A DNA stretch of 64,000 nucleotides from Williamsia muralis NBRC 105860 (GTDB lineage: Bacteria; Actinomycetota; Actinomycetes; Mycobacteriales; Mycobacteriaceae): the NCBI RefSeq assembly GCF_001598915.1, contig NZ_BDAP01000007.1, positions 179,443-243,442 of the forward strand, written 5' to 3'. Positions 22,418 to 31,878 of the stretch are shown here, piece after piece (the stretch's first letter is position 1; each line of letters opens with the position of its first letter). Under the pieces are notes generated by a model. The model was not told where the DNA came from. It searched no databases and saw only the letters and a list, made by a program, of their open reading frames with translations. Position numbers and translations under genes: made by a program.

Positions 22418-23434
22418 CTACTCGAACGGGACCGGCGGGAGGGTGACGACCTGCGCGGCGTAGCTGAGGCCGGCGCCGTAACCGAGCAGCAGTGCGGTAT
22501 CGCCTGGCTTGGCCTTGCCGTTGGACAGCAGGTCCTCCATGGCCAGCGGGATCGAGGCGGCAGAGGTGTTGCCGGTGGTCTCGATGTCGCCGGCGACAAC
22601 AGCGTCGTCGCGGAGTTTGAGGCCGCGGGCCAGCAGGTCGTTGATCCGTGCGTTCGCCTGGTGTGGGACGAAGACGTCGAGTTCCTGCGCATCGATCTTT
22701 GCGGCGTCCAGTGCCCGCTGAGCTGCCTTGCCCATCTCGAATGCCGCCCAGCGGAAGACGCTGGTGCCCTCCATCCGCAGGTAGGGGCGCTGTTTGCGGT
22801 CGCCTTCGATGAACTCGAGCCAGTCGATGTCCTGGCGGATCGCGTCGTACTGCGAACCGTCGCTGCCCCAGATGACCGGGCCGACGCCCTGGGTTTCGGT
22901 GGCTCCGAGGACCACGGCGCCGGCGCCGTCACCGAAGATGAAGCAGTTGCCGCGATCGGTCATGTCGAGCGCGATCGACAGCTGCTCGGATCCGATGACA
23001 AGAACGTTGGTGGCACTGCCTCCGCGGATCATGTCGGCGCCGATCCCCATCGCGTAGCCGAATCCGGCGCATCCGACGGTGACGTCGAAAGCGGGCACCC
23101 CGTTGGCGCCGAGCGCGGTGGCGACCGCGGTGCCGGCACCGGGGGTGAGCAGCAGGTGGGTGTTGGTGGCGACGATGACGGCGTCGATGTCCGAACCGCT
23201 CAGCAGCGCATTGGCAATGGCCTTGCGTCCGGAATCGATGGCCATCGTGGTGACGTTCTCGTCCGGCCCGCAGAACCGCCGGGTCTTGATTCCGGTGCGG
23301 GTGTAGATCCATTCATCGCTGGAGTCGATCTTCTCGCAGATCTCTGCGTTGGTGACCACGCGATCCGGCCGATAGGCGCCGATGCCGAGAATCCCGACGT
23401 TGTTGATCCCGGTTTTGTCAGCGATGACAGGCAT
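22418..23434 (-). CDS. Beta-ketoacyl-ACP synthase III family protein (FabH-like)
   Basis: A 338-residue thiolase-fold condensing enzyme. The catalytic triad is visible as Cys122 in [12 protein letters not shown], His258 in [13 protein letters not shown] and Asn289 in [10 protein letters not shown]. These enzymes join an acyl-CoA to malonyl-ACP in the first fatty-acid elongation step. The cysteine context is VGCAGF rather than the usual AACAGF, so priming specificity may differ. A clear AAGAGGAA lies 4 bases ahead of the ATG. The gene sits alone between prfC and pth, not with FAS-II genes. Confidence 0.88.
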   Translation of the reverse strand: MPVIADKTGINNVGILGIGAYRPDRVVTNAEICEKIDSSDEWIYTRTGIKTRRFCGPDENVTTMAIDSGRKAIANALLSGSDIDAVIVATNTHLLLTPGAGTAVATALGANGVPAFDVTVGCAGFGYAMGIGADMIRGGSATNVLVIGSEQLSIALDMTDRGNCFIFGDGAGAVVLGATETQGVGPVIWGSDGSQYDAIRQDIDWLEFIEGDRKQRPYLRMEGTSVFRWAAFEMGKAAQRALDAAKIDAQELDVFVPHQANARINDLLARGLKLRDDAVVAGDIETTGNTSAASIPLAMEDLLSNGKAKPGDTALLLGYGAGLSYAAQVVTLPPVPFE

Positions 23435-23553
23435 GCGTTCCTCTTTTCATTGCGGCTTCTTCGATGTATCGGTCGGCCGGCGAAGCTTGTAACAGGCTAG
23501 CGAGTGCCACCTCACAAATCGAGCTTCTCCGACGCGACGGCGCGGTTGTCAGC

Positions 23554-24144
23554 TCACCACGCGTGTACGCGATTCTGAGCGTCTTCCAGGGTGTTCGAGA
23601 TCAGCAATTCGATCGCGTCGGACGCGTTCTCCAGCAGCAGTGGCACCTCGGTGCGTTCGGACGTCGAGAACGGCTTGAGGACGAAGTCGGCGGGATCCTG
23701 ACGACCGGGTGGTCGGCCCACTCCGAGCCGGACCCGGAGGTAGTCCTTGCTGCCCACGGCCTGCGAGATGGAGCGAAGGCCGTTGTGGCCACCTTCGCCG
23801 CCACCCTGCTTCAGGCGGACCGCTCCGAAGTCGATGTCCAATTCGTCGTGGACCACCACGAGTGTGTGTGGTCCCGCGAACTGCGGACCCGCGGAATAGA
23901 ACGACGCCAACGGCCCGACCTGGCGGCCCGATTCGTTCATGAAACACGTCGGGACGGCCAGGACAACGGGAGTGCCTGCCAACCGTCCGACCGCGATCTG
24001 GGCCCCGGACTTCTTGTGTACCTTGAACTTTTCGCCGAGCTTGTGCGCCAGGTGTTGTACCGCCATCGCCCCGACGTTGTGGCGGGTCTTCTCGTAGCGG
24101 GTGCCCGGATTGCCCAGGCCGACAATCACGATGCTCTCGGTCAC
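23554..24144 (-). CDS. pth: Peptidyl-tRNA hydrolase
   Basis: Releases tRNA from peptidyl-tRNAs that drop off the ribosome, 196 residues. Signatures are [18 protein letters not shown] (with the catalytic His), [10 protein letters not shown] and [11 protein letters not shown], then [18 protein letters not shown] start at 24144. In M. tuberculosis pth (Rv1014c) sits directly beside rplY (Rv1015c); here a TetR/EamA pair has been inserted between them. Confidence 0.96.
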   Translation of the reverse strand: MTESIVIVGLGNPGTRYEKTRHNVGAMAVQHLAHKLGEKFKVHKKSGAQIAVGRLAGTPVVLAVPTCFMNESGRQVGPLASFYSAGPQFAGPHTLVVVHDELDIDFGAVRLKQGGGEGGHNGLRSISQAVGSKDYLRVRLGVGRPPGRQDPADFVLKPFSTSERTEVPLLLENASDAIELLISNTLEDAQNRVHAW

Positions 24145-24169
24145 GCGCTCATTCTGTCATCCGTGCCCA

Positions 24170-24775
24170 TCACGACGGTTCGCCCACCGGAGCGTCCAGC
24201 AGCACCTGCGCGGTCAGCTTCGCAACCCGTGATGCATCGTCCTGTGCCCCCGCGGTCCGGGCTACGATGCTGCCCTCGTGCAAGAGCGTCAACTGCCCGG
24301 CGAGGAAATCGGGCTGCGGATAGCCGGCCGCGGTACATGTGTGCGCGAACAGGTCACGCACCCACGCCTTCTCCTCGACGATGATCTCGACACCGGGATG
24401 GTCGGTTCCGCCGAGTTCGGCGTACGCATTGATGAAGCCGCAGCCGCGCACCCACGACGCCATCCATTCGTCGGTGGCGTCGAAGACGGCCAGGGCCTGG
24501 GCGCGCCCCACCGGAAGGGGACGGATGAAGTCGAGCACGAGGCTGCGCCACCGCAGACTTCGGCGATGTAGATAAGCGACGATCAGCCCGTCCTTGGATC
24601 CGAACCGGTCGTAGATCGTCTTCTTGGTGGTGCCGGCGGCCTCGGCGATCGAGTCGACACCGACCGCTCGGATGCCGTGGGTGTAGAACAAGGTCCCCGC
24701 GGCGTCGAGGATTCGCTCGGCTGCCGGGGTCATGGGCGCCTCGGTCGGTACGTCGAGGACAGCGGGAACGGTCAT
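24170..24775 (-). CDS. TetR family regulator, divergent from an EamA exporter
   Basis: A 201-residue TetR protein with the DNA-binding domain DAAGTLFYTHGIRAVGVDSIAEAAGTTKKTIYDRFGSKDGL at residues 24-65 (quoted in parts: IRAVGVDSIAEAAGTTKKTI). The conserved tryptophan/cysteine-containing ligand domain resembles mycobacterial AcrR-type repressors. The ATG at 24775 has GAGGAG 5 bases upstream; the frame extends 32 codons further, across the intergenic operator, and was not used. It most likely represses the divergent transporter and itself. Confidence 0.88.
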   Translation of the reverse strand: MTVPAVLDVPTEAPMTPAAERILDAAGTLFYTHGIRAVGVDSIAEAAGTTKKTIYDRFGSKDGLIVAYLHRRSLRWRSLVLDFIRPLPVGRAQALAVFDATDEWMASWVRGCGFINAYAELGGTDHPGVEIIVEEKAWVRDLFAHTCTAAGYPQPDFLAGQLTLLHEGSIVARTAGAQDDASRVAKLTAQVLLDAPVGEPS

Positions 24776-24810
24776 GGATCTCCTCGGTCGGTGGCTCGGT
24801 ACACTGCAAG

Positions 24811-24830
24811 TATACCGACCGGTGTGTTTA
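24811..24830. promoter_or_regulatory. Imperfect palindrome between TetR and EamA genes
   Basis: The 20 bases TATACCGACCGGTGTGTTTA are centred on CCGG and match their reverse complement at 14 of 20 positions. The site lies in the 64-bp divergent gap, 9 bases ahead of the EamA start, where binding would block both promoters. Likely operator of the adjacent TetR; not tested. Confidence 0.55.
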
Positions 24831-24839
24831 CCTGTCGGC

Positions 24840-25778
24840 ATGATCAAAGCCTCGACGGTTCTGGTGCTCACATGGAGCTCGGGTTATCTCGGAGCAGAGC
24901 TCGCCGCCCGCTACTCCTCCTGGCACATGCTGCTCAGCTGCCGGTTCGCGGTGGCTGCCATCCTGCTGATCGGCTTCTGTGTGGTGAGGCGTCTGCGCAT
25001 CACCCGCGCAGGCGTGATGCGACAGGTGGGCCTGGCGATCGTGATGCAGGGTCTGTACCTGGGGGCGATCAGCGCCTCGGTGGGTGCGGGGCTGAGTCCC
25101 GGCATCACCGCATTGATCTGTTCACTGCAGCCGTTGGTGGTGGCGGCGTGTGCGGTGCCCGTGCTCGGTCAGCGGATAGGAGCCCGTGAGTGGCTGGGCC
25201 TGGCCGTCGGCATAGCGGGTGTCGGACTTGTGGTCGGGGGCAAGGTGCACGCCGGCGGCGTTCCCTGGTGGGCTTACCTGCTGTGCACGTTCGGGATGCT
25301 CGCCCTGGTCGCGGCCACACTCACCGAGCGGCGACTGCGGCCGCCCGAGCCGATGGCGGCCGCCCTGGCCGTGCAGTGCGTCGTGGGTGCCGTCATCTTC
25401 TGGGCTGTGAATGTGGCTGTCGGGGACGTGATTCCGCCGATGACGTTCGACTTCGCGTGGTCGCTGGGATGGGCCGTTCTCTTTGCGACGTTCGGCGGCT
25501 GGGGTGCCTACCTGTGGGTCAATCGGGAGGCCGGACCGATGCACCTGAGCACCCTGCTGCTGCTCGTGCCGCCCACCACCATGGTGATCGCCTGGCCGAT
25601 GTTCGGCGATCAGCTCGGGGTGTGGGAGGTGGCCGGCGTCGTGGTCAGCGCGGCGGGAGTGACCATCAAGCTGCTGGGAACGTCGGCAGGCGCGTCGTCG
25701 AGACCGGCGCCGCAGACGACTCCGGCCCGCGACACCGAAGTGCGCGGGCCGGAGACGGCGGAATCCTTGCGGCGCTGA
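24840..25778 (+). CDS. EamA/DMT family transporter
   Basis: A 312-residue inner-membrane protein with about ten hydrophobic segments in two EamA repeats; the first begins VLTWSSGYLGAELAARY and the second near WWAYLLCTFGMLALVAATLTERRL. Members export amino acids, metabolites or drugs. The ATG at 24840 is directly after the operator; the open frame extends upstream across the regulator's start, without conserved sequence. It stops one base before the rplY stop on the other strand. Confidence 0.88.
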   Translation: MIKASTVLVLTWSSGYLGAELAARYSSWHMLLSCRFAVAAILLIGFCVVRRLRITRAGVMRQVGLAIVMQGLYLGAISASVGAGLSPGITALICSLQPLVVAACAVPVLGQRIGAREWLGLAVGIAGVGLVVGGKVHAGGVPWWAYLLCTFGMLALVAATLTERRLRPPEPMAAALAVQCVVGAVIFWAVNVAVGDVIPPMTFDFAWSLGWAVLFATFGGWGAYLWVNREAGPMHLSTLLLLVPPTTMVIAWPMFGDQLGVWEVAGVVVSAAGVTIKLLGTSAGASSRPAPQTTPARDTEVRGPETAESLRR

Positions 25779-26417
25779 CTACTCGCCGGCGGAGTCGCCC
25801 TCGGCGGCGGCGGAATCGGTCTCGGCCGGCTCGGAAGCGTCGGTGTCCGATTCGGTCTCGGCCTTCTGAGCCTCGTTGACGGCGATGATCAGCGTCTCGG
25901 GATCGGAGATCAGCGTGACGCCCTCGGGCAGCTCGAGCTCGGCCGCGCTGATCGAGTATCCGGCTTCCTTGCCCTCGACCGACACGACGATCTGCTCGGG
26001 GATCGACAGCACGTCGGCCTCGATCTCGATGACGCTGGCGTCCTGGGTGACCAGGTTGCCGGGGGCGGCGTCGCCCTCGACAACGATCGCGACCTCGACG
26101 GTGACCTTCTCGCCGCGGTTGATCACCACGAGGTCGGCGTGCTCGATGTAGTTGCGGATCGGGTGCACGTCGACCTGCTTGGTCAGTGCCAGCTGGGTCT
26201 CGCCCTCGATGTCGAGGTCGATGACGGCGTTGAGGCCGTTGTTACGCAGGATCGCGGCGAACTCACGGGCCGGGATGGTGAGGTGCCTGGGCTCGGTGCC
26301 GTGGCCGTAGAGCACGGCGGGCACGTTGCCTGCGCGACGGGTGCGACGGGCTGCGCCCTTGCCGCTCTCGGTGCGGATCGAAACGCTCAGATTGCTGGCC
26401 TGATTGGCAGTGGCCAT
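25779..26417 (-). CDS. rplY: 50S ribosomal protein L25 (general stress protein Ctc type)
   Basis: A 212-residue ribosomal protein that binds 5S rRNA. The N-terminal L25 domain begins [19 protein letters not shown] and includes [10 protein letters not shown]; the C-terminal TL5/Ctc beta domain spans about residues 95-185. An acidic, alanine- and glutamate-rich tail follows, as in mycobacterial L25. An AACACCGAGGAGAACACCC-like leader gives a GAGGAG site before the ATG. In M. tuberculosis it is followed by lpqT, which is absent here. Confidence 0.95.
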   Translation of the reverse strand: MATANQASNLSVSIRTESGKGAARRTRRAGNVPAVLYGHGTEPRHLTIPAREFAAILRNNGLNAVIDLDIEGETQLALTKQVDVHPIRNYIEHADLVVINRGEKVTVEVAIVVEGDAAPGNLVTQDASVIEIEADVLSIPEQIVVSVEGKEAGYSISAAELELPEGVTLISDPETLIIAVNEAQKAETESDTDASEPAETDSAAAEGDSAGE

Positions 26418-26672
26418 GATGGGTGTTCTCCTCGGTGTTACGGATGGTGGGTCTGTGGGTCACGACAACATCGACAGACAGCCACAGTGCACCCGAAGGG
26501 GAGAACCACGCCGCGCCGATCACGGTGACAATCGAGATCACCCTCGCCGAGACAACGGGTCAGACTATACCGCACCCGTGCCGTGGCTCCGATTCGCGCT
26601 GATGGGCGGCGCTGTGACCGGCTCGCCGACTTCGGCGACCACGCCGCGCCACCGGCGGGTAGCGTCGCCGGT

Positions 26673-27152
26673 ATGACAGACGATTTCGACACAGAGACCG
26701 ACAGATCTGAGGCGGAGATCGCCCGGTCGTTCCTCGAATTGCTCGCCCTCGGCGACCTCGGCGCCGCGATGGAGCTGGTTCACCCCGACATCGACTACAC
26801 CAACGTGGGCGTCTCGACGATCCGCGGCAAGTCCCGCGTCGCCAAGCTCTTCAAGGTGATGGAGAACCCTCGCGCGGGCTTCGGCGTGCAGTTCATCAAC
26901 GTCACCACCGACGGTCCCGTGGTGCTGACCGAACGCATCGACGAACTCACCTTCGGCAGGTTCTCGATGCAGTTCTGGGTCTGTGGCCGGTTCGAGATCG
27001 CGGATGGCCTGATCACCGTCTGGCGCGACTACTTCGACTTCTTCGACATGACAAAGGGCGTACTTCGCGGCCTGGCCGCCATCGCCGTGCCGCGTCTGCA
27101 GCGACCGCTGCCGAAGCCCACCCTGACCGCCATCGCGCCGTTCGGCGGTTAG
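26673..27152 (+). CDS. NTF2-like protein, limonene-1,2-epoxide hydrolase family
   Basis: A 159-residue single-domain protein of the NTF2-like cone fold. VHPDIDYTNVGVSTIRGK and FWVCGRFEIADGLITVWRDYFD match limonene-epoxide hydrolase-like proteins; the conserved Asp/Arg/Asp charge relay is suggested by DELTF, WRDYFD and DIDY. Family members hydrolyse epoxides, but many have unknown substrates. The ATG at 26673 starts at the conserved domain; the frame extends 30 codons upstream without conserved sequence. Convergent with arsC. Confidence 0.8.
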   Translation: MTDDFDTETDRSEAEIARSFLELLALGDLGAAMELVHPDIDYTNVGVSTIRGKSRVAKLFKVMENPRAGFGVQFINVTTDGPVVLTERIDELTFGRFSMQFWVCGRFEIADGLITVWRDYFDFFDMTKGVLRGLAAIAVPRLQRPLPKPTLTAIAPFGG

Positions 27153-27168
27153 GCGGCCGGCCCTCTTC

Positions 27169-27507
27169 TCAGAGGATGTCGTCGATCGATTCGACCGGAC
27201 GCGCGAGTCGCGTGCCCTTGTCGGTCACCACGAACGGCCGCTCGATGAGGATCGGGTTGGTGGCCATCGCGTCGAGCAACTCGTCGTCGGTCGCGTCGGC
27301 GAGATCGAGTTCGGTGTACAGGGACTCGCGCTTGCGAACTGCCTGACGGACCTCGATGCCGGCGTCGGCGATCATCTTCTCCAGGGCGACACGGCTCGGC
27401 GGTGTCTCCAGATATTTGACGATCGTCGGCTCGACCCCGCCGTCGCGCATACGCTGCAATGCCTTGCGCGACGTCGAGCACTTGGGGTTGTGGTAGATGG
27501 TCGCCAC
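27169..27507 (-). CDS. arsC: Arsenate reductase, glutaredoxin-dependent ArsC family
   Basis: A 112-residue thioredoxin-fold protein. The active-site Cys10 is in IYHNPKCSTSRKA, and ILIERPFVVTDKGTRLARP near the C-terminus carries the arginines that bind arsenate in E. coli ArsC. It reduces arsenate to arsenite, or may be a Spx/YfgD-like relative. GTG start at 27507, 8 bp after prs on the same strand, so it is probably the third gene of the glmU-prs unit. No arsR, arsB or acr3 lies nearby, which makes an arsenic role less certain than the family suggests. Confidence 0.88.
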   Translation of the reverse strand: MATIYHNPKCSTSRKALQRMRDGGVEPTIVKYLETPPSRVALEKMIADAGIEVRQAVRKRESLYTELDLADATDDELLDAMATNPILIERPFVVTDKGTRLARPVESIDDIL

Positions 27508-27515
27508 CGGAGTGC

Positions 27516-28496
27516 CTATGCGCTTCCGTTGAACAGGCTTGTCACCGAACCGTTTTCGAACACCTCACGGATGGTGCGGCCCAGCAGCGGCGCGATCGAC
27601 AGCACGGTGAGGCTGTCGAACTGCTTTTCCGGCCCGATCGGCAACGTGTCGGTGGCGATGACCTCACGGGCTCCGCAGTTGGCGAGTCGCTCGGCAGCGG
27701 GGTCGGAGAAGACGCCGTGTGTGGTCGCGATGATCACGTCGCCTGCGCCGGCGTCCTTGAGGACCTGGACCGCGCCGGCGATGGTGCCGCCGGTGTCGAT
27801 CATGTCGTCGATCAGCACGCAGGTGCGTCCCGAGACGTCACCGACCACACGGTTGGACTTCACCTGGTTGGGCACCAGGGGGTCGCGTGTCTTGTGGATG
27901 AAGGCCAGCGGGGCACCGTCGAGCGAGTCGGCCCACTTCTCGGCGACGCGGACACGTCCGGAGTCGGGGGAGACCACGGTGATGTGTTTGGTGCCGTACT
28001 TGTTCTTGACGTACTCCGACAGCTGACCCTGCGCGTGCATGTGGTCGACCGGTCCGTCGAAGAACCCTTGGATCTGGTCGGTGTGCAGGTCGACCGTGAT
28101 GATGCGGTCGGCGCCCGCGGTCTTCAGCAGATCGGCCACCAGACGAGCCGAAATGGGTTCGCGCCCACGATGTTTCTTGTCCTGGCGCGCATACGGGTAG
28201 AACGGCAGGATGGCGGTGATGCGCTTGGCCGACCCACGCTTGAGGGCGTCGATCATGATCAGCTGTTCCATCAGGTGCTTGTTCAGGGGATACGGGCAGC
28301 TCTGGAGCACAAAAGCATCCGAGCCACGGACCGACTCCTCGAAACGCACGAAGATCTCACCGTTGGCGAAGTCTCTGGCGGTTTGCGGGGTGACCTTGAT
28401 GTCGAGTTCCCGGGCGACCGCGTCGGCCAGCTCGGGATGTGCACGACCAGAGAACAGCATGAGGCTCTTCTGGTTGTCGGTGGTGGTCCAGGTCAC
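27516..28496 (-). CDS. prs: Ribose-phosphate pyrophosphokinase
   Basis: Makes PRPP from ribose 5-phosphate and ATP for nucleotide, histidine and tryptophan synthesis, and in this order also for decaprenyl-phosphoryl-arabinose. The 326-residue protein shows [18 protein letters not shown], the flexible loop [17 protein letters not shown] and the PRPP-binding signature [17 protein letters not shown] start at 28496 overlaps the glmU stop (GTGA), so the two are translationally coupled, as in M. tuberculosis (Rv1018c-Rv1017c). Confidence 0.96.
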   Translation of the reverse strand: MTWTTTDNQKSLMLFSGRAHPELADAVARELDIKVTPQTARDFANGEIFVRFEESVRGSDAFVLQSCPYPLNKHLMEQLIMIDALKRGSAKRITAILPFYPYARQDKKHRGREPISARLVADLLKTAGADRIITVDLHTDQIQGFFDGPVDHMHAQGQLSEYVKNKYGTKHITVVSPDSGRVRVAEKWADSLDGAPLAFIHKTRDPLVPNQVKSNRVVGDVSGRTCVLIDDMIDTGGTIAGAVQVLKDAGAGDVIIATTHGVFSDPAAERLANCGAREVIATDTLPIGPEKQFDSLTVLSIAPLLGRTIREVFENGSVTSLFNGSA

Positions 28497-29995
28497 TGAT
28501 CTTCACTTTCTTGTTGCACGTGATCGGCGACGGTGAGTGCGTCGGCAGCCGCCCGGGCTGCGGGCGTGCCGGGCCGTTTGGCTTGCACCCAACCGTCGAT
28601 GTTTCGTTGTTTGCCACCGGAGATCGCCAAGGCGCCCGCGGGCACATCCTGCGTCAAGACGGTACCCGCTCCGGTGTAGGCGCCATCACCGACGTTGACC
28701 GGTGCGACGAACATCGTGTCGGACCCGGTGCGGCAGTGTGAGCCGACGACGGTCCGGTTCTTGTTCACACCGTCGTAGTTCACGAAGACGCTCGAGGCGC
28801 CGATGTTGGTGCCCTCGCCGATGGTGGCGTCGCCCACATAGGTCAGGTGGGGCACCTTGGCGCCGGGCCCGATGTCGGCGTTCTTGGTCTCGACGAAGGT
28901 CCCGATCTTGCCGCCGTCGCCCAGCACGCTGCCGGGTCGCAGGTAGGCGAAGGGGCCGACCTGGGTGTCGGCGCCCACCACCGCGTCGGTCGCGTGGGTT
29001 CGGATGATCGAGGCGCCGGTCCCCACGGTGACGTTCGCAAGGGTGCTGTCGGGCCCGATCTGCGCCCCGGTCGCGACGTCGGTGGTTCCGAGCAGCTGAG
29101 TACCGGGAGCGATGGTGACGTCGGGCTCGATCGTCACATCGACGTCGATCCAGGTGGTGCCCGGATCGATGATCGTGACGCCGGCCAGCATGTGGCGGGC
29201 GAGAACCCGGCGATTGAGTTCGGCGCCCAGGGTGGACAGTTGCAGCCGGTCGTTGCAGCCGGCGACCAGGGCGGCGTCGTCGATGTGCTTGGCGCGCACC
29301 ACTTTCGAGTGCCGGTTGGCGATCTCGATGACATCGGTGAGGTACAGCTCGTGCTGTGCGTTGTCGGGCGACAACTCGGCCAGGGCCCCCATCAGGGTCT
29401 GCGCGTCGAAGGCGTAGACGCCCGAGTTGACCTCGGTGATCTCCCGTTGCTGCTCTGTGGCGTCCTTCTGTTCGACGATCGCCGTGACCGCACCGTCCTG
29501 GGTTCGCAGAACCCGGCCGTACCCGGTGGGGTCTTCGGCTGTGGACGTGAGCACTGTCACCGCGGCACGGGGCGACGCGGTGTGGTCGCTGATCAGCGCA
29601 TGAAGTGTCGGTCCGTCGAGCAGTGGGACATCCGCCGCGGTCACCAGCACGGTGCCGTCGAAGCCGTCGGGCAACGCCGACAGTCCGGCGCGCACGGCGT
29701 CACCGGTGCCGTTCTGCTGCTCCTGCACCGCCGTCACCACCTGGCGGCCCAACGTGGTGGCGATCTGCGAGCACGCGGTCTCGACCCGGGTGCGGTCGTG
29801 GCCGACGACGACCACCAGGTGGTCGGGAGCGATGTCGTCTGCGGCGTGCAGCGCGTGGGACAGCAGCGTGCGGCCGGCGATGGTGTGCAGGACTTTCGGG
29901 GTCGCGGACTTCATCCGGGTGCCTGCGCCTGCGGCGAGAACCAGAACTGCGGTCGGTCCGGACGACGAAGGCGCGGATGCGGGGGCCGCGGACAT
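28493..29995 (-). CDS. glmU: Bifunctional UDP-GlcNAc pyrophosphorylase/GlcN-1-P acetyltransferase
   Basis: Makes UDP-N-acetylglucosamine for peptidoglycan and arabinogalactan linker. The 500-residue protein has an N-terminal nucleotidyltransferase domain with [19 protein letters not shown] and a C-terminal left-handed beta-helix of hexapeptide repeats from about residue 260, with acetyltransferase residues in [12 protein letters not shown] and [17 protein letters not shown]. The ATG at 29995 is preceded by GGGAG; the frame extends upstream into the fabG region without conserved sequence. Confidence 0.96.
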   Translation of the reverse strand: MSAAPASAPSSSGPTAVLVLAAGAGTRMKSATPKVLHTIAGRTLLSHALHAADDIAPDHLVVVVGHDRTRVETACSQIATTLGRQVVTAVQEQQNGTGDAVRAGLSALPDGFDGTVLVTAADVPLLDGPTLHALISDHTASPRAAVTVLTSTAEDPTGYGRVLRTQDGAVTAIVEQKDATEQQREITEVNSGVYAFDAQTLMGALAELSPDNAQHELYLTDVIEIANRHSKVVRAKHIDDAALVAGCNDRLQLSTLGAELNRRVLARHMLAGVTIIDPGTTWIDVDVTIEPDVTIAPGTQLLGTTDVATGAQIGPDSTLANVTVGTGASIIRTHATDAVVGADTQVGPFAYLRPGSVLGDGGKIGTFVETKNADIGPGAKVPHLTYVGDATIGEGTNIGASSVFVNYDGVNKNRTVVGSHCRTGSDTMFVAPVNVGDGAYTGAGTVLTQDVPAGALAISGGKQRNIDGWVQAKRPGTPAARAAADALTVADHVQQESEDQ

Positions 29996-30149
29996 AGAAC
30001 TCCCATGCGGTTGGAAGCGGGGGAACGGCCCGATCCTACGCACCTTCGGAGGGGTCTTGATACAACTGGGTGAGTATCGACCGGGCAGCGCAGTGATGGT
30101 TCGGGCCGGCCGGGTGGACGAATCAGGTTTCTTCGACAAGGAGTTGTTT

Positions 30150-30905
30150 GTGAGCGAACAGAGAACGGCGATCGTGACCGGAGCGGCCCGCGGCATCGGT
30201 GCGGCGGTGGCCAAGCGTCTGGCCTCCGACGGCCTGGCGGTGGCAGTGCTGGACCTCGACGAGGGCAGTTGTGCCGACACCGTCAAGGCGATCACCGACG
30301 CCGGCGGCAAAGCCCTGGCCGTGGGCGCCGATGTCTCCGACGAGGACTCGGTGGCCGCAGCGGTCGAACGAGTCGCGAGCGAGCTCGGCGCCCCGACCGT
30401 CCTGATCAACAACGCCGGCATCACCCGCGACAACCTGCTCTTCAAGATGCCCGTCTCGGACTGGGACGCGGTCATGAACGTGCACTTGCGCGGTGCTTTC
30501 CTGATGTCGCGTGCGGTGCAGCAGCACATGGTCGGCGCCAAGTTCGGCCGGATCGTGAACCTCTCGAGCACCTCGGCCCAGGGCAACCGTGGCCAGGTCA
30601 ACTACTCGGCCGCCAAGGCGGGCATGCAGGGCTTCACCAAGACCCTGGCCATCGAGCTGGGCAAGTTCGGCGTCACCGCCAATGCCATCGCCCCCGGATT
30701 CATCGAGACCGAGATGACCGCGGCCACGGCCGAACGCGTCGGGGTTTCCTTCGAGGACTTCAAGAAGGCCGCTGCTTCGCAGATCCCGGTCGCGCGGACA
30801 GGTGTGCCCGATGACATCGCCCACACGGCCTCGTTCTTCGTCAGCGAAGGCGCCGGTTTCGTGTCCGGACAGGTGATCTACGTCGCAGGCGGCCCCAAGG
30901 ACTGA
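30150..30905 (+). CDS. 3-ketoacyl-ACP reductase-type SDR (FabG)
   Basis: A 251-residue short-chain dehydrogenase/reductase. The cofactor loop is [14 protein letters not shown] follows, and the catalytic set is Ser in NLSSTS with [23 protein letters not shown] is typical of FabG-like enzymes acting on 3-oxoacyl substrates with NADPH. A GTG at 30150 with AAGGAG 6 bases upstream is the start. Its 3' end is followed by a perfect 9-bp hairpin and then tRNA-Gln. Which acyl chain it uses cannot be told. Confidence 0.87.
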   Translation: MSEQRTAIVTGAARGIGAAVAKRLASDGLAVAVLDLDEGSCADTVKAITDAGGKALAVGADVSDEDSVAAAVERVASELGAPTVLINNAGITRDNLLFKMPVSDWDAVMNVHLRGAFLMSRAVQQHMVGAKFGRIVNLSSTSAQGNRGQVNYSAAKAGMQGFTKTLAIELGKFGVTANAIAPGFIETEMTAATAERVGVSFEDFKKAAASQIPVARTGVPDDIAHTASFFVSEGAGFVSGQVIYVAGGPKD

Positions 30906-30915
30906 GCTGTGCGCA

Positions 30916-30945
30916 GTCCGGACCTGTTGCGCTCGGGGTCCGGAC
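30916..30945 (+). terminator. Hairpin after fabG, no T-run
   Basis: Perfect 9-base arms GTCCGGACC (30916-30924) and GGTCCGGAC (30937-30945) with a 12-base loop, 10 bases after the fabG stop. There is no U-tract, as is common for actinobacterial terminators. It also sits just ahead of tRNA-Gln. Confidence 0.5.
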
Positions 30946-30968
30946 GCGTGGCACAATCGTGAGCGCAA

Positions 30969-31040
30969 TCCGCCATGGTGTAATCGGCAACACTCCTGAT
31001 TTTGGTTCAGGCATTCTAGGTTCGAGTCCTGGTGGCGGAG
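30969..31040 (+). tRNA. tRNA-Gln (anticodon TTG)
   Basis: A 72-base cloverleaf. The acceptor arms TCCGCCA and TGGCGGA pair fully and the discriminator is G. D-arm ATGGTGTAATCGGCAACAC, anticodon loop ATTTTGG with anticodon TTG, and T-loop GGTTCGAGTCC are all present. CCA is not encoded. It overlaps the first bases of a longer frame of the next TetR gene, whose start was therefore placed downstream. Confidence 0.96.
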
Positions 31041-31064
31041 CAACGAGTGACAGGAGGGACCGAG

Positions 31065-31736
31065 GTGACCGTCGACCGTCCCACCGCACACGAAGAGAAG
31101 GTGCAACGCGCCCCGCGAGCCCGCATGACGGGAACGCAGCGGCGCCACCAGCTGATCGAGGTGGCCCGTGGGCTGTTCGCCGAGCGCGGTTTCGACTCGA
31201 CCTCTGTCGAGGAGATCGCTCAGCGCGCAGGCGTCTCCAAACCTGTTGTGTATGAACATTTCGGCGGCAAAGAGGGTCTCTACGCCGTGGTGGTGGACCG
31301 CGAGATGGAAACCCTGTTGGGGATGATCACGTCCTCGCTCACCCAGAACCGGTCGAGGTTCCGGATCCAGCAGGTGGCCTTGGCCTTGCTGACCTATATG
31401 GAAGACCGCACCGAGGGATTCCGGATCCTGGTGCGCGGTACCCCCACAGCGGGCGAGACCGGTAAGTACTCGAGCTTGCTGACCGACGCCATCAGCCAGG
31501 TTGAGCACCTTCTGGCCAGTGACTTTCAGCGCCGCGACCGCGACCCGGCACTGGCGCCGCTGTACGCACAGGCCCTCGTGGGAATGGTGACCGTGACCGC
31601 TCAGTGGTGGCTCGACGTCCGTGAGCCGTCCAAGGAGGTGGTGGCCGCCCACCTGGTGAACCTCTGCTGGAACGGCTTGTCGCACTTGGAATCCGACCCA
31701 CATCTCGTCGGTCCGGACTACACCGAGAAGGGGTAG
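31065..31736 (+). CDS. TetR family regulator (Rv1019-like)
   Basis: A 223-residue TetR regulator. The helix-turn-helix is LFAERGFDSTSVEEIAQRAG followed by VSKPVVYEHFGGKEGLYAVV. It has the position of M. tuberculosis Rv1019 (downstream of glmU on the other strand, before mfd), which is reported to control itself and mfd-mazG; here three minus-strand genes separate it from mfd. The GTG at 31065 has AGGAGG 7 bases upstream. The in-frame ATG-like extension to 31032 would overlap the tRNA and was rejected. Confidence 0.9.
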   Translation: MTVDRPTAHEEKVQRAPRARMTGTQRRHQLIEVARGLFAERGFDSTSVEEIAQRAGVSKPVVYEHFGGKEGLYAVVVDREMETLLGMITSSLTQNRSRFRIQQVALALLTYMEDRTEGFRILVRGTPTAGETGKYSSLLTDAISQVEHLLASDFQRRDRDPALAPLYAQALVGMVTVTAQWWLDVREPSKEVVAAHLVNLCWNGLSHLESDPHLVGPDYTEKG

Positions 31737-31764
31737 CCCCAGGCTGCTGTCGAGGACCGACTCG

Positions 31765-31878
31765 TCAGCTCAGCTGCAGGCTCCGTTTGCTCAGGCCCAT
31801 CCAGAATCCGTCGATGATCTGCTGACCCTGCTGCTCCGGGTCGTCGCTCGCGCCCAGTGCCACGAACAGCGGCGATCA
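31765..31878 (-). pseudogene. In-frame continuation of the dioxygenase after an internal TGA
   Basis: After the TGA the same frame reads SPLFVALGASDDPEQQGQQI and then FWMGLSKRSLQLS before a TGA at 31765-31767. That matches the C-terminal helix of the DODA family, and the total of 260 residues (with the stop counted) is the family length. The position just after EH normally holds an aromatic residue; TGG to TGA would explain the stop. Translational readthrough or a base error cannot be excluded. Confidence 0.7.

Noticed and set aside
31876..31878. TGA as selenocysteine codon in the dioxygenase
   Set aside because: No selenocysteine system was seen, extradiol dioxygenases do not use selenium at this place, and a TGG to TGA mutation is simpler.
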